Positions 33,032 to 40,990 of a DNA stretch of 64,000 nucleotides are shown here, piece after piece. The stretch is from Candidatus Ozemobacteraceae bacterium (lineage in GTDB: Bacteria > Muiribacteriota > Ozemobacteria > Ozemobacterales > Ozemobacteraceae): positions 1 through 64,000 of the forward strand of contig DAOSOK010000016.1 in the NCBI GenBank assembly GCA_035373905.1. Reading direction: 5' to 3'. The first letter of the stretch is position 1. Each line of letters begins with the position of its first letter. The notes under the pieces were generated by a model that made no database searches, was not told the origin of the DNA, and saw nothing but the letters and a program-made list of their open reading frames with translations. The position numbers and the translations under genes were made by a program.

Positions 33032-33573
33032 GATGAGGTCTCCTCTTTCGCAACGGGCGGCTTGCCGTTCCAGATGCCGGCAAATCTGTTGCGGGCACGG
33101 TACAGAAGGATTTTGACGTGATTCTCGTTCGTCGAGAGGACGTCGGCGATTTCGGAGCAGGTCAGGTCGTCCCAGTAGGCCATGATGAGGACCGCGCGAT
33201 CCCTGGACGGAAGACGGTCGAGAACGGTTCTGACGTCGAGCCTAGTTTCGAGTTCCGCATGCCGGTTGCGACCTGAAGGGAGTTCGTCGGGCAGGTCGCA
33301 GCAGCCGTTTCCGCGGCGCCTTTCCTGGAGTCTGAGAACGGACCTATAGAGGATGCTGTACAGCCACGTCTTGAGGCGGGACTCGCCGCGAAAGCCGCCG
33401 ATCGACCGGAAAGCCGCCGTGAAGGCTTCCTGGACGGCATCCTCGGCCAGCGGACCGTCGCGGAGAAGGCGGAATGCAAGGGTGTAAAGATAGCGGCCGT
33501 AGGTTTCCCAAATCGAGCGGAAACCTTCGGGCCGGCCCTTGCGGGCGAGTTCCAACGCTTCGGCGTCGTTCAT
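33028..33573 (-). CDS. ECF-family RNA polymerase sigma factor
   Basis: A 181-residue sigma-70 family member. Region 2 (about 20-90) has LAFRLLRDGPLAEDAVQEAF and FRGESRLKTWLYSI. Region 4 (about 115-170) has LDRLPSRDRAVLIMAYWDDLTCSEIADVL with the helix-turn-helix. It heads an operon with the overlapping anti-sigma factor and the TPR protein. No ribosome site precedes the ATG; a candidate self-recognised promoter ends 12 bases upstream. Confidence 0.93.
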   Translation of the reverse strand: MNDAEALELARKGRPEGFRSIWETYGRYLYTLAFRLLRDGPLAEDAVQEAFTAAFRSIGGFRGESRLKTWLYSILYRSVLRLQERRRGNGCCDLPDELPSGRNRHAELETRLDVRTVLDRLPSRDRAVLIMAYWDDLTCSEIADVLSTNENHVKILLYRARNRFAGIWNGKPPVAKEETSS

Positions 33574-33585
33574 CGATATCTATGA

Positions 33586-33610
33586 TACGACGATCGGGGA
33601 AACGGTTACA
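33586..33610 (-). promoter_or_regulatory. Candidate ECF-type autoregulated promoter
   Basis: Minus-strand TGTAAC (33605-33610), 15 bases, CGTA (33586-33589). This resembles SigW/SigX-type promoters (TGAAAC-16-CGTA). The transcript would begin about 6 bases before the sigma ATG, so it is nearly leaderless. Confidence 0.45.
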
Positions 33611-33656
33611 GTGCGGAAAACGTTTTTTGCCGGAATGCCCGCCGAAAAGCGAAACA

Positions 33657-33675
33657 GCCGCCGAAAAGCGGCGGC
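33657..33675 (-). terminator. Hairpin after murB
   Basis: A 7-bp GC stem (33657-33663 with 33669-33675) with a five-base loop lies 18 bases after the murB stop. The following T-run is interrupted, so termination may be weak. Confidence 0.5.
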
Positions 33676-33693
33676 CGTAAGAATGAGCCGGGG

Positions 33694-34614
33694 TCAGCGA
33701 CCGACGTACAGGACCTCTTCGTGGAGTTCAATGCCGAACATTTCCATGACTTTGCTCTTGAGCAGAAGAGCTAGGTTACGCACGTCGGCGGCGGTCGCCT
33801 TGCCGTAGTTGACGATGAAATTCGCATGCTTCGCATAGACGCTCGCTCCGCCGACCGTCATTTCCTTCGCGCCGGCCTTTTCGAGGACCTCTCCAGCGGC
33901 TCTCCTGCGGGCCTCTCCCGGATTCGGGTCGAGATTCTTGAAGAACGAGCCGGCACAACCGACCTCGATCGGAGGATGCTTGGAATGGCGCTGGGCGAGA
34001 ATGTCCTCCATCTGGGCGAGGATCGCCTTCGGATCGCCCTGGCTCAGACGGAAGGTCGCGCGGAGGACGATGCCCGGTTTGCGCTTCAGCGCGCTGGTGC
34101 GGTAGCCGAACTCGAAAAACGACGCATCGACGCGATGGATCTCGCCGTTCGAAGGGTCGAGCACGTCCGCGGCGACGAGCAGGTCGCCGATGCATTTCCC
34201 GTAGGCGCCCGCGTTTCCATACAAGGCGCCGCCGATGGAGCCGGGAATGCCCGCGAGCGTTTCGAAACCGGTCAGTCCGCTGCGCTGGGCAAGTTGAACG
34301 ACATCCCAGAGGGTGTGTCCGGTGGACGCGGTGAGCAGACCGGCTGCTGCATCAACGATGTGCCCTTCGCGAGCACGGTTGCGGATCACGAGACCTTCGA
34401 TGCCCTGGTCGGAAATGACGAGGTTTGAGCCCCCGCCAAGCAGGAAAAATGGAATGCGCTTCGCAAGGGCCAGGCGAACGGCCGCCGCAAGTTCCGCTTC
34501 GTCGTTCGCTTCGAGAAACAATTGGGCGGGGCCACCGATGCGGAAGGTCGTGAAGGGCGCGAGCGGGACGTCCTTCTGAAGGCGTCGTTCGAGTTCAAGC
34601 ATCAATGCATCCAT
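33694..34614 (-). CDS. murB: UDP-N-acetylenolpyruvoylglucosamine reductase
   Basis: FAD enzyme that reduces UDP-GlcNAc-enolpyruvate to UDP-MurNAc for peptidoglycan. It has 306 residues. FAD-binding features include TTFRIGGPA and LGGGSNLVI, then GIPGSIGGALYGNAGAYG, the catalytic Ser loop GCAGSFFKN and the C-terminal HANFIVN. GGAGG is 5 bases before the ATG but lies in a hairpin arm. Located after the cyclophilin gene on the same strand. Confidence 0.95.
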   Translation of the reverse strand: MDALMLELERRLQKDVPLAPFTTFRIGGPAQLFLEANDEAELAAAVRLALAKRIPFFLLGGGSNLVISDQGIEGLVIRNRAREGHIVDAAAGLLTASTGHTLWDVVQLAQRSGLTGFETLAGIPGSIGGALYGNAGAYGKCIGDLLVAADVLDPSNGEIHRVDASFFEFGYRTSALKRKPGIVLRATFRLSQGDPKAILAQMEDILAQRHSKHPPIEVGCAGSFFKNLDPNPGEARRRAAGEVLEKAGAKEMTVGGASVYAKHANFIVNYGKATAADVRNLALLLKSKVMEMFGIELHEEVLYVGR

Positions 34615-34619
34615 ACAAA

Positions 34620-34668
34620 CCTCCGGCAGTATCAGTCAATACATCTATCGGCTGATACGTGCCGGAGG
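34620..34668 (-). promoter_or_regulatory. Hairpin burying the murB ribosome site
   Basis: Between the cyclophilin stop and murB a 16-bp stem forms: 34620-34628 pairs with 34660-34668 and 34629-34635 with 34652-34658, with one bulged base and a 16-base loop. On the minus strand the murB GGAGG is the end of the 3' arm, paired with a perfect CCTCC in the 5' arm. It could act as a translation gate or as an attenuator. Confidence 0.6.
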
Positions 34669-34679
34669 GATAAGGGTTC

Positions 34680-35210
34680 TTACTTTTGCGCCTGGCCCTG
34701 GAGGATCTCGATCTTCATCTTGTCGCCCATCTTCACCTTCTCGGGCAGCTCGTTGCCCTTGACGACGCGGCCGAAAACGGTATACTGGCCGTCGAGATGG
34801 GGAATTCTATCGAGACAGATATAAAACTGGCTGCCGGCCGAGTTGGGGTCGCTCGTGCGGGCCATGGCGAGCGTGCCTTTCTCGTGCTTCCTGCTGTTGA
34901 ATTCGGCGGGAAGCGTGTAGCCGGGGCCGCCGGTGCCGTCGCCCTTGGGGCAGCCGCCCTGGATGACGAAGCCCGGAACGACGCGGTGGAACGACAGGCC
35001 GTTGTAGTATCCCTTTCCGATCAGGGTCAGGAAACTCTCGACATGTTTCGGGGCGGAATCGGGGAACAGTTCGATCCAGATCTCGCCGGCGTCCGTCGTC
35101 AGCTTGACGAGAGGATTGTCGGCCTTTTCGAGTTTGATGTCGGCCGGAACCTGTGCCATCACGGTCGTAGCGGCGAAAAACAGGAACCCGAGTGCGGCAA
35201 AACGCAACAT
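34680..35210 (-). CDS. Exported cyclophilin-type peptidyl-prolyl isomerase
   Basis: About 176 residues with a signal peptide (residues 1-21, ending VMA-QV). The cyclophilin fold carries FHRVVPGFVIQGG with the catalytic Arg, then GSQFYICL and a DGQYTVFGRVVKG motif. It would help fold exported proteins. The ATG at 35210 is chosen because it opens the signal peptide and has GGAGG 10 bases upstream; the frame is open much further. Confidence 0.93.
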   Translation of the reverse strand: MLRFAALGFLFFAATTVMAQVPADIKLEKADNPLVKLTTDAGEIWIELFPDSAPKHVESFLTLIGKGYYNGLSFHRVVPGFVIQGGCPKGDGTGGPGYTLPAEFNSRKHEKGTLAMARTSDPNSAGSQFYICLDRIPHLDGQYTVFGRVVKGNELPEKVKMGDKMKIEILQGQAQK

Positions 35211-35254
35211 CTGGATGAGACCTCCAAGAAAGATATTGTCGAATCGGACGAGGC

Positions 35255-35283
35255 ATTCTACATCAGAACCTTGAATATGAAAA
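35255..35283 (-). promoter_or_regulatory. Predicted promoter of the cyclophilin-murB unit
   Basis: Minus-strand TTTTCA (35278-35283), 17-base spacer, TAGAAT (35255-35260), 45 bases before the ATG. Confidence 0.45.
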
Positions 35284-35411
35284 GCGACAAGTGACGGGTG
35301 ATCGAGTGTCTTTTCGATTGCTCCGGACACGAGTGCAATCGAATGACGAGCACCTTGCGATATATCCCCGCCCTTGAATTCATCAGTCAGGTATGGTGAA
35401 ATCTTGGTCAG

Positions 35412-36956
35412 ATGAATACGCTTCGAAAAGTCGTTCCATGGATCTGCCTGAGCCTCGTTTTTTTCTCTTTCATCGCGACGGGGTTGCGCGGGGTGGATTT
35501 CGGAATACACTGGGATGAACCTCGCATCATGCGTTCCGTCGCATTTTCCGCGGAGAACGGGTATGTATTTCCACTTGATTATATATGGCCCTCCATGACG
35601 TGGGATATCGCCATGGCCTGTCTCGCGCCGGACGCCGTGAAGACATGGTGGGGTGGAAGCGGATCGGCTCACCTCGTGGAGATCGCCGGATCGAAACCGT
35701 TTCTTCTCAGGGTGCGATCCGTTTTCATCGTCATCTGTTCCTTTTCGATAGCCTGGGTTTTCCTTGCCGCGTTCATCGCACGGCGCGGCCCCTGGGAGGC
35801 CCTTGCCGCCGCGGCGTTGATGGGTTCATCGTTCGAATACGCCTACCACGCGAGATGGGTCGTTCCCGATGCCGTGATGGCGCAATGGGCGGCCCTTTTC
35901 CTGGTGGGAATGAGCCTGTATTTCTTTCAGCCGGCTCGTCGTGAGAAGGGGCTTCTCCTGTGCGCTGTCGCGGGAGGACTCGCCTGTGGAACGAAGTATC
36001 CCGGAGGAGCCCTCCTCATCCCCCTGTCGATCCTGACGTTATGCTCCTTGAACGGTGGTGACGAACAATCGCGTATCAGCGGTGGAAAGACGATCGCCGT
36101 CTTGTCCATTTTCTGCACCGTGTTCCTTCTTACAACACCCGGTTTCGTCAAGGACTTCGAGCAGCTTTTTCGGGAACTGGCCTGGCACGTCAACTATTAC
36201 GCGCACAATTCGGCCGTGTATTCCGTCGGAAGCGGATTGGACCACGCAATCCGTATTCTGACCTATTTCGGCGGCGTGGTATTTTCCCCCTTTCCGGTTG
36301 CAGCCGTCTGTTTCTCCCTCTTTTTTCCGTTCGGTCTCTGGGACCTGAAAAAGGAGAGCGGACGGTTCGTCATCGCCTTTCTATCATTTCCGCTATTCTA
36401 TTTTTGGTTTTTCAGCCGTCAGGAGGCGATGATCGTCCGAAATCTCCTCGTGCTTATCCCATTCGCAGCCCTCATCACGGCGAGGGGAATGAGCCTGGTA
36501 TTCGCCTGGGCCGAAACGGTGATTGCTGGCCGTATCATACGCATGGCCCTCGCTGGAATGCTCTTCGCCGGCTTCACGGCGAATGTCGCATGGCTCTGGT
36601 ATGCCGCGGAGACCATCGTCCGGAGAGGAAATACCGACCAAGTCCGGCGCCTTGACGATTTCATCGTCTCCCGACCGGAACGAAAGTTTTTTGTGTCCCC
36701 GATGATCGCCCGGGACCTTGCACGCATTCGAACTCCCGGCTCCTCCAACGTTACGACCGAGCTTTCACCGTCGTGCGACTTCAGCGTGATCAACACCGAC
36801 GAAATCAACAGCAACCGATGGAAGTGGGAAAACCTCTGGGAGGCGAACCGGTTTTTCAATCTCGAAGCCGTGTTCGGCCCTTGTGAGGTGAACATCGAAT
36901 GCTACCCGAGTTGGCTCGGAGACGGGCGAATCCTCGTTCTTCCGATGAAACAATAG
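35412..36956 (+). CDS. GT39-like polytopic glycosyltransferase
   Basis: A 514-residue membrane protein with about ten transmembrane helices. The first outer loop has the GIHWDEPRIM acidic motif expected for the catalytic Asp-Glu of ArnT/PMT (GT39/GT83-type) transferases using polyprenyl-phosphate sugars. The last 120 residues are extracytoplasmic. The closest functional class is protein or lipid glycosylation; donor and acceptor are unknown. No operon partners. Confidence 0.75.
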   Translation: MNTLRKVVPWICLSLVFFSFIATGLRGVDFGIHWDEPRIMRSVAFSAENGYVFPLDYIWPSMTWDIAMACLAPDAVKTWWGGSGSAHLVEIAGSKPFLLRVRSVFIVICSFSIAWVFLAAFIARRGPWEALAAAALMGSSFEYAYHARWVVPDAVMAQWAALFLVGMSLYFFQPARREKGLLLCAVAGGLACGTKYPGGALLIPLSILTLCSLNGGDEQSRISGGKTIAVLSIFCTVFLLTTPGFVKDFEQLFRELAWHVNYYAHNSAVYSVGSGLDHAIRILTYFGGVVFSPFPVAAVCFSLFFPFGLWDLKKESGRFVIAFLSFPLFYFWFFSRQEAMIVRNLLVLIPFAALITARGMSLVFAWAETVIAGRIIRMALAGMLFAGFTANVAWLWYAAETIVRRGNTDQVRRLDDFIVSRPERKFFVSPMIARDLARIRTPGSSNVTTELSPSCDFSVINTDEINSNRWKWENLWEANRFFNLEAVFGPCEVNIECYPSWLGDGRILVLPMKQ

Positions 36957-36977
36957 CGTTCGATATATCAGGAACGT

Positions 36978-37011
36978 TGAAGGCCGCCCTGAACTCTTCG
37001 GGCGGCCTTCA
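36978..37011. terminator. Bidirectional hairpin between convergent genes
   Basis: A perfect 12-bp stem (36978-36989 with 37000-37011) with a ten-base loop separates the GT39-like gene from tonB. No clear T-run on either strand. Confidence 0.55.
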
Positions 37012-37026
37012 GCGTTCGTGCGACGA

Positions 37027-38031
37027 TCAGCCGTTGAGGGTGAACTGGACGGTGATCTGGACCCACGTTTCTCGCGGCTCTCCGTTCAACAGCACCGGCG
37101 TGAAGCGCCAGCGCCTGAGCGATTGCGAGCCGACGATCGCGAGGCGGGGATCGATGGTCGAACTGAGCGTAATGACGTCACCGACGGTGCCCGCTTCCTG
37201 AATGAGAACCTTGTAGACGGCTTGCCCGTGAACGCCCTGCCGCCTCGCCCAGTCCGGATACTCTGGGACGACGCGGGAAATGACCCTTGGCGGTTCGAGA
37301 CGTTCGCCGCCTCCGCCAAGCGACTCGATGCCGGCGATCGAAACGTCGCCGCCCCCCGGAACCGCACTGACGTCCGGATTGCCGCTGGGCGAAGACTTCT
37401 CGTTCCCCTGGCCGCTTTCGAGCGGGCCGCTCAGTTCTTCAGCCGGTTCCGGCGTGTCGATCGGGTCTCCGAGATCGAGCCCGGCGATGGGAGGAGCGAC
37501 GGGCGAAGGAGCCGAAAGATCCGGCGAGAATACGCTGACTTCGTCGAAACTCGGATTTTTCAGCGTCGGGCGCAGTTCACGAGAGTGCTCCGGACCTTCC
37601 TGCACGACGGTCGGCTTCACGTCGGACGCCTGGACGGGATCGGCCTTGCCGGGCTTCAACCGCTCCCCGACTTTGGTCTTCGTCTTCGTGGTCACGGGGC
37701 CTTTCAGGACCGGCGAATGCTTTTTCCGTGACTGCGCGGAAGGGCGCCTGGGGCCGGTCAGGCCCGTGGACAGTTTTTTGTTGGTCCCGCTGCGAAGGGC
37801 GGACGCCGGCGTCGGGAGCGGCGTTTTCCCCGATCCGGGCTGCGCGACGATCAGCGGCCCGACCAGTCTGACCTGATGAACGACCGGAAGCGCGGGGCCG
37901 AACATGCCGCGCCATGCCATCCATGCGGTCATGAAGAGCAGCAGCGCGAGATGCAGAAGAATCGATACCTTGTATTCTTCCGTCCCCTCGTTCGGGTCGA
38001 TCGTCAGCGTCTGGATGTCAGCGTTTGGCAT
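37027..38031 (-). CDS. tonB: TonB-type energy transducer
   Basis: A 334-residue inner-membrane protein. An N-terminal transmembrane helix (about 23-42) is followed by a long Pro/Lys-rich periplasmic linker (about 50-250) and a C-terminal TonB domain (VVPEYPDWARRQGVHGQAVYKVLI, LRRWRFTPVLLNG). It couples the ExbBD proton motor to an outer-membrane partner. It overlaps the end of exbD by 14 bases and lacks its own ribosome site, so it is translationally coupled. Confidence 0.93.
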   Translation of the reverse strand: MPNADIQTLTIDPNEGTEEYKVSILLHLALLLFMTAWMAWRGMFGPALPVVHQVRLVGPLIVAQPGSGKTPLPTPASALRSGTNKKLSTGLTGPRRPSAQSRKKHSPVLKGPVTTKTKTKVGERLKPGKADPVQASDVKPTVVQEGPEHSRELRPTLKNPSFDEVSVFSPDLSAPSPVAPPIAGLDLGDPIDTPEPAEELSGPLESGQGNEKSSPSGNPDVSAVPGGGDVSIAGIESLGGGGERLEPPRVISRVVPEYPDWARRQGVHGQAVYKVLIQEAGTVGDVITLSSTIDPRLAIVGSQSLRRWRFTPVLLNGEPRETWVQITVQFTLNG

Positions 38032-38440
38032 TGGTCACGGTCTTTGTCGAAAGTCCGACGTTGATTCCGCCGGCGGTGCGAATCCGGTCGAGGACCTGCA
38101 CCACGCGGCCGTAGTTGGCCGACTCGTCGGCCTCGAGGAGAATCGGCCTGTTCACGTCGCCGGAAACATACTCCGCCACCTTTGCCGAAACCTCTTCATC
38201 ACCGACGACGGCAGCGGCGAGCATGACGTTGCCGTCGCGGTCGACCTGGAACGACAGCGTTTCGCCTTCGATGGCCACCCCCGACGACGCTTTCGGAAGC
38301 TCGACCGGAAGTTTCTTCGCATCCTTGGCGAACGAGCTCGTGATCATGAAGAAGAAGACGAGCAGCAGGATGACGTCGATCAGGTTCGTGACGACGATCT
38401 GGGGTTTCTCCCGGCGCCGTTCAGGCAGCAGCTTTTTCAC
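38018..38440 (-). CDS. exbD: ExbD/TolR-family biopolymer transport protein
   Basis: A 140-residue single-pass protein. The transmembrane helix (about 19-38) follows NLIDVILLLVFFFM, with the conserved Asp of the proton path. The periplasmic domain carries LEADESANYGRVVQVLD. It starts with GTG at 38440, with GGAGGG 5 bases upstream, and overlaps exbB by 20 bases. Confidence 0.93.
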   Translation of the reverse strand: MKKLLPERRREKPQIVVTNLIDVILLLVFFFMITSSFAKDAKKLPVELPKASSGVAIEGETLSFQVDRDGNVMLAAAVVGDEEVSAKVAEYVSGDVNRPILLEADESANYGRVVQVLDRIRTAGGINVGLSTKTVTNAKR

Positions 38441-39080
38441 GGGTTCCCTCCGTGGCGGCAGATGCCAGGGACAGGTTGTTCGCCAGATCGAGCGAGTAAT
38501 ACTCGACCTGCTCCTCGAACTCCTTGATGCGGCCCTCGCACCAGTTGAACGCGACGAGGGCGGGGATGCCGATGAACAGGCCGGCGGCGGTCGTATACAG
38601 CGCCTCCGAGATGCCGCCGGCGAGCGCCGTCGGGTCGCCGATGCCGATCGTCGAAATGATGCTGAACGAAGAGATCATACCGGTGACGGTCCCAGTGAGG
38701 CCAAGCAGCGGGCTGATCGCGGCGATCGTGGAGAGGACGCCGGTATTCTTCTCGAAATGTTTCATCTGGCGGAGTGCTTCCTGTCTCATCACGTCGAGCA
38801 GCGCGTCCTTCGGCAAGTCGAGGCGGTCGATGCCGGCTGCGATAACCTTCGCGAGAGGATGCTTCTCGGTGCGGCACAGCCTGACGGCTTCGAGGTAGTT
38901 CCGCTCGGCGAGAGCGGACCGCACGTGAACCATGAACGTATCGACGCGGTTCATGTGACGAAGATAGAACCGTGCCCGCTCGATCATGACGGCGACGCCG
39001 ATGATGCTGCACAGCAGGATCGGGACCATCACGGGGCCGCCTTTCACGAAAACGTCGACGATGAAGAGATTGCTGAACAT
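38421..39080 (-). CDS. exbB: ExbB/TolQ/MotA-family proton channel
   Basis: A 219-residue protein with three transmembrane helices (about 15-35, 110-135, 160-180). The TolQ/ExbB signature with LLGLTGTVTGMISSF and the GIPALVAFNWCEGRI segment are present. With ExbD it forms the proton-driven motor for the downstream TonB. It begins 9 bases after the barrel gene stop. Confidence 0.94.
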   Translation of the reverse strand: MFSNLFIVDVFVKGGPVMVPILLCSIIGVAVMIERARFYLRHMNRVDTFMVHVRSALAERNYLEAVRLCRTEKHPLAKVIAAGIDRLDLPKDALLDVMRQEALRQMKHFEKNTGVLSTIAAISPLLGLTGTVTGMISSFSIISTIGIGDPTALAGGISEALYTTAAGLFIGIPALVAFNWCEGRIKEFEEQVEYYSLDLANNLSLASAATEGTREKAAA

Positions 39081-39089
39081 GGCTGCCTC

Positions 39090-40703
39090 CTAGAAGTGCG
39101 CTTCGATGCCGGCCAGGGAAACGCGTCCCTCTTCCGGAACCGCGTAGCGGATGCTTTTCGCTTCGTCGTAAAGATCCTTGATCTTCACGTACGCGTGATA
39201 CCGCGGGGAAAACCTGTATTTCAGAGTCAGATCCGACCTGCTGTAATCGCCCGCATCGACGGACGCCGCGGGAACATACGCGATCCGGTCCATCATCGCC
39301 TGGCGCGAGAACTCGCCTTCGAGCCTGCCGCCCGAATAGGCGAAACTGATGTCGAGAAGACGCTTCGCCTCGTAGGACAGCCGCGCTCCCGTGTCGTCAT
39401 TTTTTGGCGTCTGATAGGTCGTCGCGGTGCGCAGGGAAAAATGATCGTCGAGCTTGAAACTGCCCTTGAACCGAACCCCCGTCCGGCGTGCGTTCGGAAC
39501 GAACCGGAAGGCCGATGCGAGGAATCCGCGTCCGGGAATATAGTTATCGATATATTCCATCGCGTCCGATTCGTTTTCCGAGAACACCTCCATGCCGACC
39601 GAATTGTCGTTTTCCCAGCGGTAGCTGACGGTGCCCGAACTGCGCTTCCGCTGCGAAGCCATGAGGTTGCTCGTCATCACGTATCGGCGCGGCATGAAAA
39701 TCCTGCCGAGATCGTCGTTTCCCAGCGACTCGTCGTAACTCAGCACGACCTGCCAGGGCTTCGCCCACCGATAGTCGTATCGAAGAAACGGCGCCGTCCG
39801 GTCGCGGCCCATCAGGCCCATCGACTTGAGACCCAGCTCGAGATATGAGCGGCCCTTGAAATCGAACTCGCCGGAAACGGCGAGCGAACGGCCGGTCAGT
39901 TTCTGCTCGGCATCGTTCTCGGGACTCCAGGACGCCTGTTTCAGGCCGATGGCGGCTTTCCCCTTGAGGTTTGGGCGAAGGTCGGACTGGTATTCCGCGC
40001 CGATCTCGCTCGAGAACAGCGAGTCTTCCTCGGCGTAGGAAATCAGCGAATTCCCCGCCTCGCGGCTCGAGGATTCCAGGCGCCCATAGGCCTGGAAAAA
40101 GGCGCCGTCGGACAGGGTGGCGTTACCCTTGGCGGAGATCACCTTCGTGGTGTCCGTGATCTTCGCGTTCGGCGTAGGCCGCAGCGACGTGCCGCGCTGA
40201 CCGAACGTTTCGCCCGCGACGTCGGCGAACATGGTCATTTCGTAACTGCCTTCCCCGATCGAGGTCACGGCTGCGTGGAAACTCGTACGGTCGTCGTTCA
40301 CATACGACTTGAACCCGTCATGGTCATACCTGTCCAGGCGAAGATCGCCGACATATCCGTTATACGTGCCTTTTCCCCGAAGGATGTATTCGGATGTCCC
40401 GCTACCGCCCCGGCCGACCGACAGACTCATTTCGTCCGTCTTCGCCTTGCCGGCGACGGGCGGAAACGGCTTTTCGACGAGCGGACGGGCTTCGGCCTCG
40501 GCCTGTTCCGGAAGCAGGTCGGGCAGGGGGGTGTTCTTTTCTCCCATGGAGAGAGCGATATCCTGCGGGTTCGGAGCGAACGCGTCGGACTGGGCGTCTT
40601 TTCCGACGACTTGCACCTGCCCGAGATCGTAGGTGTCTTTCGCGTCGCACGGCGGGCAGACGGCCATGACTGCAAGCAACGCTCCAAGTGTGTACCAGCG
40701 CAT
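39090..40703 (-). CDS. Outer-membrane beta-barrel protein with TonB-box-like N-terminus
   Basis: A 537-residue protein with a signal peptide (residues 1-21). The mature N-terminus has YDLGQVQVVGKD, similar to a TonB box, followed by a Pro/Ala-rich linker (about 45-85). From about 90 onward, alternating hydrophobic/polar strands with aromatic girdles resemble an outer-membrane barrel, ending in a C-terminal Phe as in BAM substrates. It is too short for a plug plus a 22-strand barrel, so a standard TonB-dependent receptor is unlikely. It heads the exbB-exbD-tonB run. Confidence 0.75.
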   Translation of the reverse strand: MRWYTLGALLAVMAVCPPCDAKDTYDLGQVQVVGKDAQSDAFAPNPQDIALSMGEKNTPLPDLLPEQAEAEARPLVEKPFPPVAGKAKTDEMSLSVGRGGSGTSEYILRGKGTYNGYVGDLRLDRYDHDGFKSYVNDDRTSFHAAVTSIGEGSYEMTMFADVAGETFGQRGTSLRPTPNAKITDTTKVISAKGNATLSDGAFFQAYGRLESSSREAGNSLISYAEEDSLFSSEIGAEYQSDLRPNLKGKAAIGLKQASWSPENDAEQKLTGRSLAVSGEFDFKGRSYLELGLKSMGLMGRDRTAPFLRYDYRWAKPWQVVLSYDESLGNDDLGRIFMPRRYVMTSNLMASQRKRSSGTVSYRWENDNSVGMEVFSENESDAMEYIDNYIPGRGFLASAFRFVPNARRTGVRFKGSFKLDDHFSLRTATTYQTPKNDDTGARLSYEAKRLLDISFAYSGGRLEGEFSRQAMMDRIAYVPAASVDAGDYSRSDLTLKYRFSPRYHAYVKIKDLYDEAKSIRYAVPEEGRVSLAGIEAHF

Positions 40704-40805
40704 GTTTACCTCCGGACGGCATATGTTCTGTATTCCCTATCGGCATTCTGACGCAGAAGCATGAGCTGCCCGGCCGGACAGGCATTCGTGTGTCCTGAAA
40801 GAACG

Positions 40806-40849
40806 AAAAAATCGCACGTTTTCTCAGGGCTTGTCGAAGGGTGAAAACG
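40806..40849 (-). terminator. Probable terminator after the large TPR gene
   Basis: On the minus strand a 7-bp stem (40817-40823 with 40843-40849) with a 19-base loop is followed by ATTTTTTC. It would separate the tatA-TPR part from the barrel gene, perhaps partially. The loop includes a CTTGTCGAAGG segment similar to the 5360-5398 palindrome. Confidence 0.45.
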
Positions 40850-40873
40850 CTCGCGCATCGCCAGGCATATCGA

Positions 40874-40896
40874 GAGCCGATCTCCGAAATCGGCTC
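40874..40896. repeat. 8-bp stem hairpin in the TPR-barrel spacer
   Basis: GAGCCGAT and ATCGGCTC flank a seven-base loop in the 287-base gap between the TPR and barrel genes. Apart from this and the nearby terminator-like hairpin the gap shows no gene. Confidence 0.4.
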
Positions 40897-40990
40897 GAAC
40901 CGTGCTGAAATCAGGAACCGGCGATCGGGCCGAAAGAAAACGCCGCATCATCGAACGAACGAGGCGCGGCGGACTGAAAGGCGCGAACGA

